Assembly (NCBI GenBank): GCA_001899085.1
Contig: MKVB01000001.1
Location: 1,394,653-1,435,699 of the forward strand
Length of the DNA stretch: 41,047 nucleotides
From: Devosia sp. 66-14
Lineage (GTDB): Bacteria > Pseudomonadota > Alphaproteobacteria > Rhizobiales > Devosiaceae
Direction: 5' to 3'
Shown: positions 1-8,304 of the stretch, in pieces
Layout: every line of letters starts with the position of its first letter
Numbering within the stretch: the first letter of the stretch is position 1
Notes under the pieces: model-generated
Seen by the model: the letters and a program-made list of their open reading frames with translations, nothing else
Database searches by the model: none
What the model was told of the DNA's origin: nothing
Position numbers and translations under genes: made by a program

Positions 1-231
1 AAGCGCTACTGGCGCGCCCCCGCCTGGCTGGTGATGAACTATATGATCCAGGATGGGCTGCGCAGCGTCGGCGAGACGGCGACCGCCGATCACATCGTCA
101 GCTCGAGCCTCGAACTGATTACCCGGTCCGGTTTTGCCGAGTACTATGATCCGACCACGGGCGAGCCCTGTGGCGGCGGACGCTTCACCTGGACGGCCGC
201 CATGGTCATCGAGTTCCTGGAGGCGGCATGA
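1..231 (+). CDS. C-terminal fragment of a GH63/MGH1-like glycoside hydrolase
   Basis: The frame is open from the left edge and ends in TGA, so only the last 76 residues are present. They begin KRYWRAPAWLVMNYMIQDGL, which matches the late catalytic-barrel signature (YWRGPVW-x-x-x-NY) of the alpha/alpha6-barrel glycosidases related to GH63 and mannosylglycerate hydrolase. A second typical segment, YDPTTGEPCGGGRFTWTAA, follows near the C-terminus. These enzymes cleave alpha-linked glucosides or mannosides. The substrate cannot be told from the tail. The stop codon overlaps the ATG of the next gene (ATGA), so the two are probably co-translated. There is an internal ATG at 31, but coding sequence clearly continues to its left. 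Confidence 0.75.
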   Translation, partial: KRYWRAPAWLVMNYMIQDGLRSVGETATADHIVSSSLELITRSGFAEYYDPTTGEPCGGGRFTWTAAMVIEFLEAA

Positions 232-914
232 AAATCCTTGCCATCGGCGCCCACCCCGATGACATCGAAATCCTGATGGGCGGCACGGTTGCCGCCTTTC
301 AGGCGCAGGGCGACGAGGTGGTCGTCGCCATCGCCACCGACGGCGCCAAGGGCGGCACGCTCGCTCCGGCCGAACTCGTCGCGATCCGTCGGCGGGAAGC
401 GGCGGCGGCAGCCGGCGTCTTCGGCCTCGCGCCGGTGATGCTCGGCTTCCCCGATGGCGGCTTGCGTGCCGATGCGCCGGTGATTGACCGCATCGCCGAT
501 TTCATCCGCGCCGAGCGGCCGCAACTGGTCATCACCCACGCGCCGAACGACTATCACGGCGATCACCGCGCCCTCAGCGATGCGGTGCGCATCGCCACCA
601 ACATGGTGGCGCCGGTGCTGTGGATGGAAACCATCATGGGGGTCGGCTTCGTGCCCACCCACTACATCGACATCACGCCCTATATGGAGCTCAAGCGCAC
701 CGCCATCCACGCCCACCGGTCGCAGGATCCCGAGCGGTTCGTGCAGATGGCGGAACTGGGCGGGCGCTACCGCTCGGCCCAGTGCAATGCCAACGAGGGC
801 TATGCCGAAGTGTTCCGCTTCGAGCCGGTCTTCCCCTTCGGCGACCCCCGCAACCTGCTGCCCCCTGCCCCCGGCGTGCAGCCGGTGCGCGATCGCGGGG
901 CAGGTAAGGCCTAG
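228..914 (+). CDS. PIG-L family deacetylase (LmbE-like)
   Basis: This 228-residue protein belongs to the PIG-L/LmbE family of zinc-dependent enzymes that remove acetyl groups from N-acetylglucosamine-type sugars. The N-terminal AHPDD motif supplies His9, Asp11 and Asp12, and HAPNDYHGDH supplies His104, His110 and His113. Together these are the expected metal ligands and catalytic Asp. There is no signal peptide, so the enzyme is cytoplasmic. The ATG overlaps the stop of the upstream glycosidase by four bases, which points to a shared role in breaking down or trimming a glycoside. The true substrate (GlcNAc derivative, acetylated disaccharide or thiol precursor) is not determined by the sequence. 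Confidence 0.85.
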   Translation: MKILAIGAHPDDIEILMGGTVAAFQAQGDEVVVAIATDGAKGGTLAPAELVAIRRREAAAAAGVFGLAPVMLGFPDGGLRADAPVIDRIADFIRAERPQLVITHAPNDYHGDHRALSDAVRIATNMVAPVLWMETIMGVGFVPTHYIDITPYMELKRTAIHAHRSQDPERFVQMAELGGRYRSAQCNANEGYAEVFRFEPVFPFGDPRNLLPPAPGVQPVRDRGAGKA

Positions 915-985
915 GGCCGTGACCGGTAAGTTCCTCCCCCGGCAGAGACCGATAGCCCAAGCTGTTTTCAGGCCCACTCACCGGC

Positions 986-1077
986 GTCATTCCCGCTCAG
1001 GCGGGAACCCGGTGGGATGCTGCAGCGCCGGTGGAGGCTGAGAGACCGCACTGGGTCCCCGCCTTCGCTGGGATGAC
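986..1077. repeat. Dispersed palindromic repeat (VIPAKAG/VPAFAGMT type)
   Basis: This intergenic element starts GTCATTCCCGCTCAGGCGGG and ends CCGCCTTCGCTGGGATGAC. Its outer ends are inverted copies (GTCATTCCC... / ...GGGATGAC). Read in frame, it gives the well-known spurious peptides VIPAKAGTQ on one strand and WVPAFAGMT on the other, a hallmark of a repeat family spread through many proteobacterial genomes. It lies exactly where the rightward PIG-L gene and the leftward DMT operon converge, the usual location for such elements. Confidence 0.7.
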
Positions 1078-1109
1078 ACCGAGTTTGGGGGTGCAGTCGG
1101 GTGCTCGCG

Positions 1110-1967
1110 TCACACCCCCTGCTCCACGCGCCGCGTCGTCAGCGTCAGCAGTCCGGCGATGGCGATCACCGCGACGCCGACAATGGCGAGTGTGTCGGGA
1201 TATTCGGCGAAGAACAGCGCCCCGGCGGCCATGGCCCAGAACAACTGGCTGTACTGCGCCTGCCCCAGCACATTGGCCGGCGCCAGCCGGGCGGCCAGCA
1301 GCAGCGCGAACTGGCCGAGCGCGGCAAAGCCGCCCGAGATCAGCATCAGGCCGAACTCGGGCATGCTCGGCGGCACGTAATGCGTCGTCATCACCGCGCC
1401 GGTGAAGGCAATGCCGGCGAGTTGGGGGATGACCAGCAGGCTGGTGCGCCTTTCGGTGCCGGCAATGCGGCGCAGCACCGTCACCGTCACGGCGATGCAG
1501 ATGGCGGTCGCCAGCGCCGCCAGATGGCCGAACTCGACGGCGCGAAGCCCCGGCCGGATCACCAGCAGAACGCCGCCGAAGCCGAGCGCCATGGCGAGCC
1601 AGCCACGCCAGCTCACCCGTTCGCCCAGCAGCGTGATCGAGAGCAGCGTGACGATGAACGGCGACATGAAGATCAGCGCATAGGCTTCGGCGAAGGGGAT
1701 CGAGGTGAAGGCGACGACGCCGAAGATGCCGGCGCCGATGCCGCTCAGCGAGCGGAGCGCCACCAGCCGGGGGTGGCGGACCTTGAACAGGTCGCGCCAG
1801 CGCTCGCCGCTCGGCCGCATGAACAGCATGGCGATGCCGGCAAAGATCGAGACGAAGAAGCCGATCTCGAACACCGACAGCCGATCGGCGCCGACCGCCT
1901 TGATCACCGCATCGCCCCAGGCCATGGCGCCATAGGCGAGAAAGCCGAGCAGGACGCCGATATTCAT
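1110..1967 (-). CDS. DMT-superfamily (EamA) permease
   Basis: This 285-residue integral membrane protein has about ten hydrophobic helices arranged as two EamA halves. The second half begins near the ERRTSLLVIPQLAG segment. The pattern SLSGIGAGIFGVVAFTSIPF followed by ALIFMSPFIVTLLSITLLGE is the classic DMT signature of helices 3 and 4. Family members export or import small metabolites and sugars, and substrates are hard to predict. It is the last gene of the leftward operon, and its ATG overlaps the stop of the GH36 gene by four bases. A role in moving a product or substrate of the galactoside pathway is an inference from position only. Confidence 0.8.
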   Translation of the reverse strand: MNIGVLLGFLAYGAMAWGDAVIKAVGADRLSVFEIGFFVSIFAGIAMLFMRPSGERWRDLFKVRHPRLVALRSLSGIGAGIFGVVAFTSIPFAEAYALIFMSPFIVTLLSITLLGERVSWRGWLAMALGFGGVLLVIRPGLRAVEFGHLAALATAICIAVTVTVLRRIAGTERRTSLLVIPQLAGIAFTGAVMTTHYVPPSMPEFGLMLISGGFAALGQFALLLAARLAPANVLGQAQYSQLFWAMAAGALFFAEYPDTLAIVGVAVIAIAGLLTLTTRRVEQGV

Positions 1968-3808
1968 GGTGCGATGCGGAACAGCCGCGACTGGTGCGGC
2001 CGCAGGTTGACGAGGATGCCGCCGCCGTCTGCGTCCATCGCAGCGCCACCCTCGGTGACCGCGCCGCGTGCCCCTGCGAGGTCCCAGCCGATCAGCCGCT
2101 CCGTCGCCGTATCACCGCTGTTGAAGACGTTGACCAGCACGCTGCCATCGGGTCGCCGCACCCGCTGCACCAGCAGCGGATCGCCTTCGCTCACCGCCAT
2201 CGGCGCGCCGGTCGGCGCGCTGCCGAGGCGATAGCGCAACGCGGTCTGGCCGAGCAGCGGGAACTCGCAGGCATAGGGAACGCCATCGGCTGCCAGTTCC
2301 GCCAAAAGCTTTCGCCGCGGTTCCGGCACCTCGTCGAGCTGGTCCGACGTCATCAGCACGCCACCCGCCAGCCCGGCGAACAGCGCCAGCGACTGCACCT
2401 GGTCATCGCTGAGCTCGTGGTAGCGGTCGCGCAGCAGGATGCAGTCGGGATCGGCCTGCCACAGGATGCCGCCGGCAAAGTTCCGCGCCGTCTGGTCGCG
2501 CAGCAGCGACTCCGCCGAGTAATGTCCCTTCCAGCTCACCCCGATATCGCGGCCGATCCGCATGGCATCGACGAGGCCGACCGGCGCAAAGAGCGGCGAG
2601 CCGCAGAGCAGCCACTGCGCTTCGCCGATTTCCTCGCGGATCAGCCGCGCCATCTTCATCCAGATGGCGATGCGGCTCAGCCCGTCCGTGTGCCACAGGG
2701 CTTCGTCCGGTCCATAGATCGAGCCGATATGCATGAAGTCGGTCTTGAAGTAACCGCAGCCCCAGTCCTTCGCCCAGGTGCGGAACACCTGCCGTATATA
2801 GGCCTCGGCTTGTGGATGGGTGACGTCGAGCACGTAGTACTCTTCGCTGCGCTTGTGCCAGCGGAACTCGCCGTAAAAGGTCATCGGCGCCAGCGGCTTG
2901 CCGGTCGTCCGGCTCTTCACCACCCAATCGGGATGCGCCGCATAGAGCTTTGAGCGGTTGCCCACCATGAAGGGCGCGATCCACAGCCCGGGCGTGAAAC
3001 CCTTGTCGCGCGCCGCATCGAGCACCGGCTTGATGCCATTGCCGAATTGCGGCTTCAGCTCCAGCCAGTCGCCCATTTCCGGGGTAAAGCCATCGTCGAC
3101 GAGGAAGATGTCGAATGGCGCCCGCGTCTCGTCGCGAAACCGCGCCGCCGCATCGAGATGCTCGCGGAGCACCGGCTCGCCGATCGAGGCGTAGAGGTTG
3201 TACCACGAACACCAGCCGCTGAGCCGCCGCTCGGGAAGCCGTGGCGGCAGCGGCGAGGCCTCGGCCACCAGCCGCGCCCAGCGGCGCAATGCGGTCTCGA
3301 CATCGTCGTCGGCGAAGACCACCAGTTCTTCGGTGGCGATCTCGCCCGTATGCGGCATCCGGTCGATCAGCGTCTCGATATCGAGGCCGAGCGGCCCGGC
3401 AATATCGAAGCGGAAGCGCGACTGATAGCGGTCGTGACGCAGGAAGCCGATCACCGTCGCCCCCACGCCACCATGCGGCAGCAGCGCCGTCATCGCATAG
3501 CCATTGGTGAGCTTCGGATCCGCCTTGGCCACCTCGCGCGCCGCGGCGGGCTCGACGAAGAAGCTGCCGTCCCAGCTCATATAGCCGTTGCGCAGATATT
3601 GCCGCACATTGCCGGCGCTGAGCCGCAGCCCGAGCGCGTCGATGCGCCGCTCGCCGACAAAGCCGTCGAGCACGACGCGCAGCCGCTCGCCATTCCGTTC
3701 GAGCCGCATGCGGCTGCCATCGCCGAGCCGCCAGGCGCCATCGGCTTCGACCGTGTGAGCCGGCACCACGCCATCGAGCAGCGGCTCGAACCCATGCAGT
3801 GCGATCAC
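1964..3808 (-). CDS. GH36 alpha-galactosidase
   Basis: This 614-residue enzyme is predicted to hydrolyse terminal alpha-galactosides such as melibiose or raffinose. An N-terminal beta-sandwich (about 1-190) precedes a TIM barrel that opens with GWCSWYNLY (198-206). The barrel includes FDIFLVDDGF (232-241) and ends before a C-terminal beta domain from about 510. YFKTDFMH puts the nucleophile at Asp357, and MRIGRDIGVSW puts the acid/base at Asp421, matching clan GH-D. No signal peptide is visible, so it acts on an imported oligosaccharide. It overlaps both operon neighbours by four bases. The substrate could be another alpha-galactoside or a related sugar, since GH36 also contains galactosyltransferases. 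Confidence 0.88.
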   Translation of the reverse strand: MIALHGFEPLLDGVVPAHTVEADGAWRLGDGSRMRLERNGERLRVVLDGFVGERRIDALGLRLSAGNVRQYLRNGYMSWDGSFFVEPAAAREVAKADPKLTNGYAMTALLPHGGVGATVIGFLRHDRYQSRFRFDIAGPLGLDIETLIDRMPHTGEIATEELVVFADDDVETALRRWARLVAEASPLPPRLPERRLSGWCSWYNLYASIGEPVLREHLDAAARFRDETRAPFDIFLVDDGFTPEMGDWLELKPQFGNGIKPVLDAARDKGFTPGLWIAPFMVGNRSKLYAAHPDWVVKSRTTGKPLAPMTFYGEFRWHKRSEEYYVLDVTHPQAEAYIRQVFRTWAKDWGCGYFKTDFMHIGSIYGPDEALWHTDGLSRIAIWMKMARLIREEIGEAQWLLCGSPLFAPVGLVDAMRIGRDIGVSWKGHYSAESLLRDQTARNFAGGILWQADPDCILLRDRYHELSDDQVQSLALFAGLAGGVLMTSDQLDEVPEPRRKLLAELAADGVPYACEFPLLGQTALRYRLGSAPTGAPMAVSEGDPLLVQRVRRPDGSVLVNVFNSGDTATERLIGWDLAGARGAVTEGGAAMDADGGGILVNLRPHQSRLFRIAP

Positions 3809-4773
3809 AGCGCCACCTCGCGCCGCTCGTCGGCAGCGCGGCGCGCCGCCAGCACCATCTGCAGCGTCTCCAATCCATCGCTGAGCGGCACGCGTGGCGG
3901 CCGCCGGTTGGCGATCGCATCGCGCAGGTCGGCGATCTGCGCCACGAAGGGGTTGATGGACGCCGCAACCCGCTCGCTCGCGACCTCGCCCGCCGTGCGA
4001 ACGATCTCGGCGGTGTTCCAGTCGGCGAACAGCCCCGTCGCCCGTTCGGCGACGATCTGCCAGCCCTTCATCCAGCGGCCGGGCACGGCGATGTTGGAAG
4101 CATGCAGCACGGCGATGCGCCCGTCGTCATAGCCGAAGATCATCGCGCTCATGTCCTCGCTGCTGTAGCCGGGCGTGCCGGCGTGGCCGAAATTCGCCGA
4201 CCGCGCCACGACCGAGCTCGGCATTCCCATCGTGCTTCGCTGCAGGTCGACGATATGGATGAGCTGCTCGACCATCTGGCCGCCCGACATGTCGCGGTCC
4301 CGCCACCATGGTGCGTGCAGGGCGTTGCAATGAAAGCTGCCGGAAAAATGCCCGGCGCGTCCGGTCTCGCCGGCCGCGTCGAGCGCAGCCCAGCGCTCCA
4401 CTGCCCCACCGAACCGATACATGAAGCCGCAGGCGGCGATGACCGTCTCGGTAGCATCCACCATGGCTCGTGCCCGACCGAGCTCGAGCGCGATCGGCTT
4501 CTCCACGAGGACATTGATCCCGGCCGCAGCGATCTGTTCCACCTCACCCGCATGGGCTCCCGGCGGCAGCGCCACGATCACCAGGTCGAGCTCGGCCTCG
4601 CCCAGCATCCGGTCGAGCTGCGCGTAGGCGGTGCCACCGTGCCGGGCGCTGAAGGCCTCGGCCGTTTCGAGGCGCCGGCTGGTCGAGGCGACCAGTTCGG
4701 CCCCTTCGACGGCGGCGATGGCGTCGGCATGCCGCGCGGCGATGCCGCCAGTGCCAAGGATGCCGACCCTCAT
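3805..4773 (-). CDS. Gfo/Idh/MocA family oxidoreductase
   Basis: This 322-residue NAD(P)-dependent oxidoreductase has an N-terminal Rossmann fold opening VGILGTGGIAARHADAI. The family EKP motif appears in INVLVEKPIAL near residue 92, where the Lys is catalytic. The C-terminal domain begins around CGFMYRFGGAV. Family members oxidise or reduce ring hydroxyls of sugars and inositols. Overlaps of four bases with both the GH36 gene and the MDR gene imply a tightly coupled operon. A Gfo/Idh domain beside an MDR domain is also known as a single fused two-domain protein in other bacteria, and here the two are separate genes. The substrate is unknown; a released sugar or its keto form is a reasonable guess. 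Confidence 0.85.
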   Translation of the reverse strand: MRVGILGTGGIAARHADAIAAVEGAELVASTSRRLETAEAFSARHGGTAYAQLDRMLGEAELDLVIVALPPGAHAGEVEQIAAAGINVLVEKPIALELGRARAMVDATETVIAACGFMYRFGGAVERWAALDAAGETGRAGHFSGSFHCNALHAPWWRDRDMSGGQMVEQLIHIVDLQRSTMGMPSSVVARSANFGHAGTPGYSSEDMSAMIFGYDDGRIAVLHASNIAVPGRWMKGWQIVAERATGLFADWNTAEIVRTAGEVASERVAASINPFVAQIADLRDAIANRRPPRVPLSDGLETLQMVLAARRAADERREVAL

Positions 4774-5822
4774 GACGACGCCCCGAAATCCAGCACCGAC
4801 TGCAGGATCGCCGGGTCGCCCTGGTCCAGCCGCGCGAACAGTGCCGGCGCCTCGGCGAACGGCACCGTGTCGGTGATCAGCGGCAACAGGTTGAGCCGTC
4901 CCTCATGCTGCAGCCGCACCGCCGTCTGCCACAGCCTGAGCTTGCTCCAGCGATGGCTGGCATCGGGCGCCACCCCCGAGATCTGGCTCGAGATCAGCTC
5001 GATGCGGTTGTGGTGGAACTCGTCGCCCAGTTGCAGGCCGCGCGCCTCGCCCTGGAAGAACCCCATGGCGACGACACGGCTGGCATAGGCCACCGTCCGC
5101 ATCGCCTCGGCGAGCGCCGGCGCGGCGCCCGACACCTCGATGCAGATATCGGCGCCGCGACCGCCGGTCTCGCCCTTGATCGTATCGGAGATCGACCCGG
5201 CACCGGGGTCGAGCGTGCGGTCGGCGCCCAGCCGCTCCGCCATGGCGCGGCGGCTGGCGACCGGGTCGACGCCGACCACCGTGGCGCCCGAGGCCCGCGC
5301 CGCCTGCAGCACGATCTGGCCGGGCACGCCCAGGCCGAAGACCACGACGAGATCGCCCATGCGGATGCGCGCATCATGCACGCCATTGAGCGCCACGGCG
5401 CCGATATGGCTGAACATGCCGATGCGCGGATCGGCCCCATCGGGGATTTGCCGGTCGGCGGCGTCGGCCTCGGCCATCACGTGCATGGTGCGATGGCCCC
5501 AGGTGCCGAACACCCGGTCGCCGGGCTTCACCCGGGTCACGGCGGCTCCTGTCTCGACGATTTCGCCGGCTTCCTCGTAGCCGAGGTTGCGAACCGGAAA
5601 GCTCCAGCTCGGCGTCTCGGCGTCGCGGAAGACCCGGTTGGCAAGGTCCCATTGCCGGCTCATGAACGGCGAGGTGCCGCGATACTGGCTGAGTTCGGTG
5701 CCGGCGCTGATGCCGGAGAACAAGGTCCGGATCCGGACCTCGTTGGGTCCCAGCGGATTGACGGACAGCTCCTCGAACGCCAACTGCCGGACGGCAGTCA
5801 GCATCAGGCCTCGCTCGGTCAC
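4770..5822 (-). CDS. Medium-chain dehydrogenase (MDR), apparently zinc-free
   Basis: This 350-residue protein has a GroES-like N-terminal domain and a nucleotide-binding domain with VVVFGLGVPGQIVLQAARA (about 158-176). The first catalytic zinc ligand of classical alcohol dehydrogenases (Cys) is replaced in the segment SGISAGTELSQYRG, and the GHE motif reads GYEEAGEI, so the His ligand is missing. The Cys-rich structural zinc loop is also absent. It is therefore likely a zinc-independent oxidoreductase of a sugar-linked branch. I chose the GTG at 5822 because a GGGAGGA ribosome site sits five bases upstream. It is the first gene of the leftward operon behind a LacI-type operator-like site. Confidence 0.82.
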   Translation of the reverse strand: MTERGLMLTAVRQLAFEELSVNPLGPNEVRIRTLFSGISAGTELSQYRGTSPFMSRQWDLANRVFRDAETPSWSFPVRNLGYEEAGEIVETGAAVTRVKPGDRVFGTWGHRTMHVMAEADAADRQIPDGADPRIGMFSHIGAVALNGVHDARIRMGDLVVVFGLGVPGQIVLQAARASGATVVGVDPVASRRAMAERLGADRTLDPGAGSISDTIKGETGGRGADICIEVSGAAPALAEAMRTVAYASRVVAMGFFQGEARGLQLGDEFHHNRIELISSQISGVAPDASHRWSKLRLWQTAVRLQHEGRLNLLPLITDTVPFAEAPALFARLDQGDPAILQSVLDFGASS

Positions 5823-5826
5823 GAAT

Positions 5827-5833
5827 TCCTCCC
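5827..5833 (-). promoter_or_regulatory. Ribosome binding site deciding the GTG start of the MDR gene
   Basis: On the minus strand this reads GGGAGGA, five bases before the GTG at 5822. No other start codon nearby has a comparable site. Confidence 0.6.
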
Positions 5834-5851
5834 ACTCGCCGATTCTGGCGA

Positions 5852-5867
5852 TTGCAAACGTTTAAAA
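5852..5867. promoter_or_regulatory. LacI-family operator-like palindrome upstream of the galactoside operon
   Basis: The sequence TTGCAAACGTTTAAAA is centred on a perfect AAACGTTT palindrome with a central CG step, and six of eight half-site positions match. This shape (AA-x-CG-x-TT core) is characteristic of LacI/GalR-family operators. It lies about 30 bases upstream of the first gene of the leftward operon, whose product set (galactosidase, oxidoreductases, permease) fits sugar-responsive repression. The regulator gene is not in the window. Confidence 0.45.
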
Positions 5868-6002
5868 CGACTATATCGAGCAAGTTTGCGGAAGGCGAGA
5901 GGGTGTTTTCAGCGGCCAGCACAGCCCGCTTGCCAGCGGCGCGGCTTGAGGCCAATCTGCACCACAGGGGGCGATCGGGCACGACAACCAGGAGATGAAG
6001 CC

Positions 6003-6683
6003 ATGATCGTAGACCACGAGGATCGTGGCGCACCGGATGCGCCGGGGCGGCTGAGCCGCCGCAGGGTGCTGCTGGGCTCGGCCGCCGGCTTTGGCGCGCT
6101 GGCGCTTGCCGCCTGCTCCCCGGCCGGCATGAGCGTCGCCGATGCGCAGCGGGTCTATGGGCCGAGGCCCGACGAGCGGTTCCCGATCCCGGCCGTCAAC
6201 GTCAACAAGATCGATCCCAAATACTATCGCCGCACCGTGCGCTACGACAGCAAGGAAGCGGTGGGAACCATCATCGTCGACCCGCGCAACCACTATGTCT
6301 ACCGCATCGAGGGCGACGGCTACGCCACCCGTTACGGCGTCAGCGTCGGGCGCGCCGGGTTCCTCTGGAACGGCGATGCCTATATCGGGCGCAAGGCCGA
6401 ATGGCCGATCTGGACCCCGCCCAAGGAGATGATCGAGCGCCAGCCGGAAGCCGCCAAATATGCCGGCGGCATGAAGCCCGGCCTCGACAATCCGCTCGGC
6501 GCCCGCGCCCTCTATCTCTACCAGAACGGCGTCTACACCCTCTACACGCTCTACAGCACCAGCGTTCCCGAATCGATCGGCAAGGGCGTCTCGAGCGGCT
6601 GCATCGGCCTCATCACCCAGGACATGCTCGACCTCTATGACAAGACCCCGGTCAACACCAAGGTGATCGTGCTGAAGGCCTGA
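6003..6683 (+). CDS. Tat lipoprotein of the L,D-transpeptidase (YkuD) fold
   Basis: This 226-residue protein starts at ATG 6003 behind CAGGAGA. SRRRVLLG (18-25) is a twin-arginine signal and ALAAC ends a lipobox at Cys38, so an exported lipoprotein is predicted. Residues 85-226 match YkuD L,D-transpeptidases, which crosslink peptidoglycan or anchor lipoproteins to it. The catalytic cysteine is present (VSSGCIGL, Cys200). The usual IHGT block aligns with LYST, so the conserved His is Tyr184, and the Arg two residues after the cysteine (GCIR) is Gly202. Activity is therefore uncertain, and it may be a binding or low-activity variant. It is transcribed divergently from the galactoside operon. 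Confidence 0.85.
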   Translation: MIVDHEDRGAPDAPGRLSRRRVLLGSAAGFGALALAACSPAGMSVADAQRVYGPRPDERFPIPAVNVNKIDPKYYRRTVRYDSKEAVGTIIVDPRNHYVYRIEGDGYATRYGVSVGRAGFLWNGDAYIGRKAEWPIWTPPKEMIERQPEAAKYAGGMKPGLDNPLGARALYLYQNGVYTLYTLYSTSVPESIGKGVSSGCIGLITQDMLDLYDKTPVNTKVIVLKA

Positions 6684-7038
6684 GCACGACAACGCTTCGT
6701 GCGCCGGGTGTCCGCTTGTGGCCTGAAGCGGCCCCCGCGCGACGCTTGTGGTTACGCGCCCGCCGGCTCGAGACGGGCCCCGTCCAGCCCATGGAAGCGA
6801 CACGTACGCAACAGCGGGCAAGTGAGGATGGGCAAGGTTGTTTTCGGCTCGGGGGAGTGCGACAAGGGACTGGGTGTCTCCGACGCGCGGTCGCAGGCAG
6901 GTGTACGTTGGTCGGGCCGCCAACGGGCATTTCCTTTTGGAAGTCACCCATGGTTTCGAGCCGATCGGTCGCGCCCGCCCGCTGCGCCCTCTACCCTTCC
7001 AGCCCCCGCACCTGCCGCGCTCGCGGGGAGCGCCAGCG
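6684..7038. other. Intergenic region with nothing recognised
   Basis: This is a 355-base gap between the L,D-transpeptidase-like gene and the glycosyltransferase gene. Open frames cross it but show no family similarity or start signal that I can defend. It presumably holds the glycosyltransferase promoter; no clear element was found. Confidence 0.5.
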
Positions 7039-8304
7039 GTGAGAGTCGCCATCCATACGCTGGGCACACGCGGTGACGTGCAGCCATACCTCGCGTTCGC
7101 ACTCGGCCTCAAGGCTGCCGGACATGAGGTGCTGATCGCAGCTCCCTCCCAGTTCGAAGCCTTCATCGGCAGCCGGGGCATCAAGTTCGCCCACCTGCCG
7201 GGCGAGTTCCTGACGTTGATGGAGACGCCGGAAGCAAAGGCGGCCATGTCCGGAAGCGCGGGCTTTGCAGCGGGCTTCAAGCTGATCAAGCATTTCCGGC
7301 CCATCGGACGGAAGGAGCTTAGCCTCGAATGGGCCGCAGCCAGAGCCTTCCAGCCGGAGCTGATCATCTATCACCCCAAGGCCATCGGAGCTCCGCACAT
7401 CGCTGAAAAGCTTGGCTGTCCTGCGGTGCTGGCATCGCCATTGCCGGGGTTCACGCCAACAAGGGCGTTTGCCAGTCCCTTGGTGCCGTTCAGGTCTCTC
7501 GGCCCGCTGAACGGTCTGACCCACCGCCTGATGGCGGGCAGCGGCGAGGCGATTTTCCGCAGCATGGTCGCCGAATGGCGGGTTTCGGAACTTGGCCTCA
7601 ACTCCCGGCCGGTGCGCCCCTCGAGGCCCGCAGCGACACTCTATTGCTACAGCCAGCACGTCATGCCGGCGCCGACCGACTGGCCCGACAGTGTCGCCAT
7701 TACCGGGTACTGGTTCTTGGACGACGACGACGACTGGACGCCCGATCCTCGACTGTCGCGCTTCCTCGGCAGTGGCGAGACCCCGGTCTATGTCGGTTTC
7801 GGCAGCATGCCCGGCCTGGATCCGGTCGAGATGACCAGCATGATCATCGAGGCCCTGGCCCACGCCGGCCGGCGTGGCGTGCTGGCGACGGGCGGCGGCG
7901 CCATTGGCGGGCATGTTGCTTCCACGGACCACGTGCACATCATCGAAGGCGCGCCGCACGACAAGCTCTTTCCGCTGATGTCGGCCTGTGTCCATCATGG
8001 CGGAGCAGGAACCACGGCTGCTTCGCTGCGGGCCGGCAAACCCACGGTGATCTGCCCGTTTTTCGGCGACCAGCCATTCTGGGGCCGGCGTGTCGCCGAA
8101 CTCGGCGTCGGGCCGCGGCCGATCAGCCGCAAAAGTCTTTCGGCACGGACGCTGGCCGAGGCCATCGCATCTGCGACGCGCGATGGCGCGATGCGGCGTC
8201 AGGCGACGGCGCTCGGAGCCCGGATCAATGCCGAGGATGGCGTCGGCCGGTCGATCGCCTTTCTTGAACGGCGAAAGTTGCTTGCTTCGCCCGGAGCCGT
8301 TTGA
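7039..8304 (+). CDS. GT1/UGT-like glycosyltransferase (YjiC type)
   Basis: This 421-residue protein resembles the UDP-glycosyltransferases that decorate lipids, sterols, flavonoids or macrolides. The N-terminal acceptor domain opens RVAIHTLGTRGDVQPYLAFA, a strong signature of this branch. The C-terminal donor domain has VYVGFGSMPG and then VHHGGAGTTAASLRAGKPTV and CPFFGDQPFWGRRV, the nucleotide-sugar binding block with its conserved HHGGAGTT. The open frame extends further upstream, but the family normally begins at the RVAIHT strand, so I chose GTG 7039, which has a GGGGAG site nine bases upstream. It stands alone, so its acceptor cannot be inferred from neighbours. Confidence 0.85.
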   Translation: MRVAIHTLGTRGDVQPYLAFALGLKAAGHEVLIAAPSQFEAFIGSRGIKFAHLPGEFLTLMETPEAKAAMSGSAGFAAGFKLIKHFRPIGRKELSLEWAAARAFQPELIIYHPKAIGAPHIAEKLGCPAVLASPLPGFTPTRAFASPLVPFRSLGPLNGLTHRLMAGSGEAIFRSMVAEWRVSELGLNSRPVRPSRPAATLYCYSQHVMPAPTDWPDSVAITGYWFLDDDDDWTPDPRLSRFLGSGETPVYVGFGSMPGLDPVEMTSMIIEALAHAGRRGVLATGGGAIGGHVASTDHVHIIEGAPHDKLFPLMSACVHHGGAGTTAASLRAGKPTVICPFFGDQPFWGRRVAELGVGPRPISRKSLSARTLAEAIASATRDGAMRRQATALGARINAEDGVGRSIAFLERRKLLASPGAV

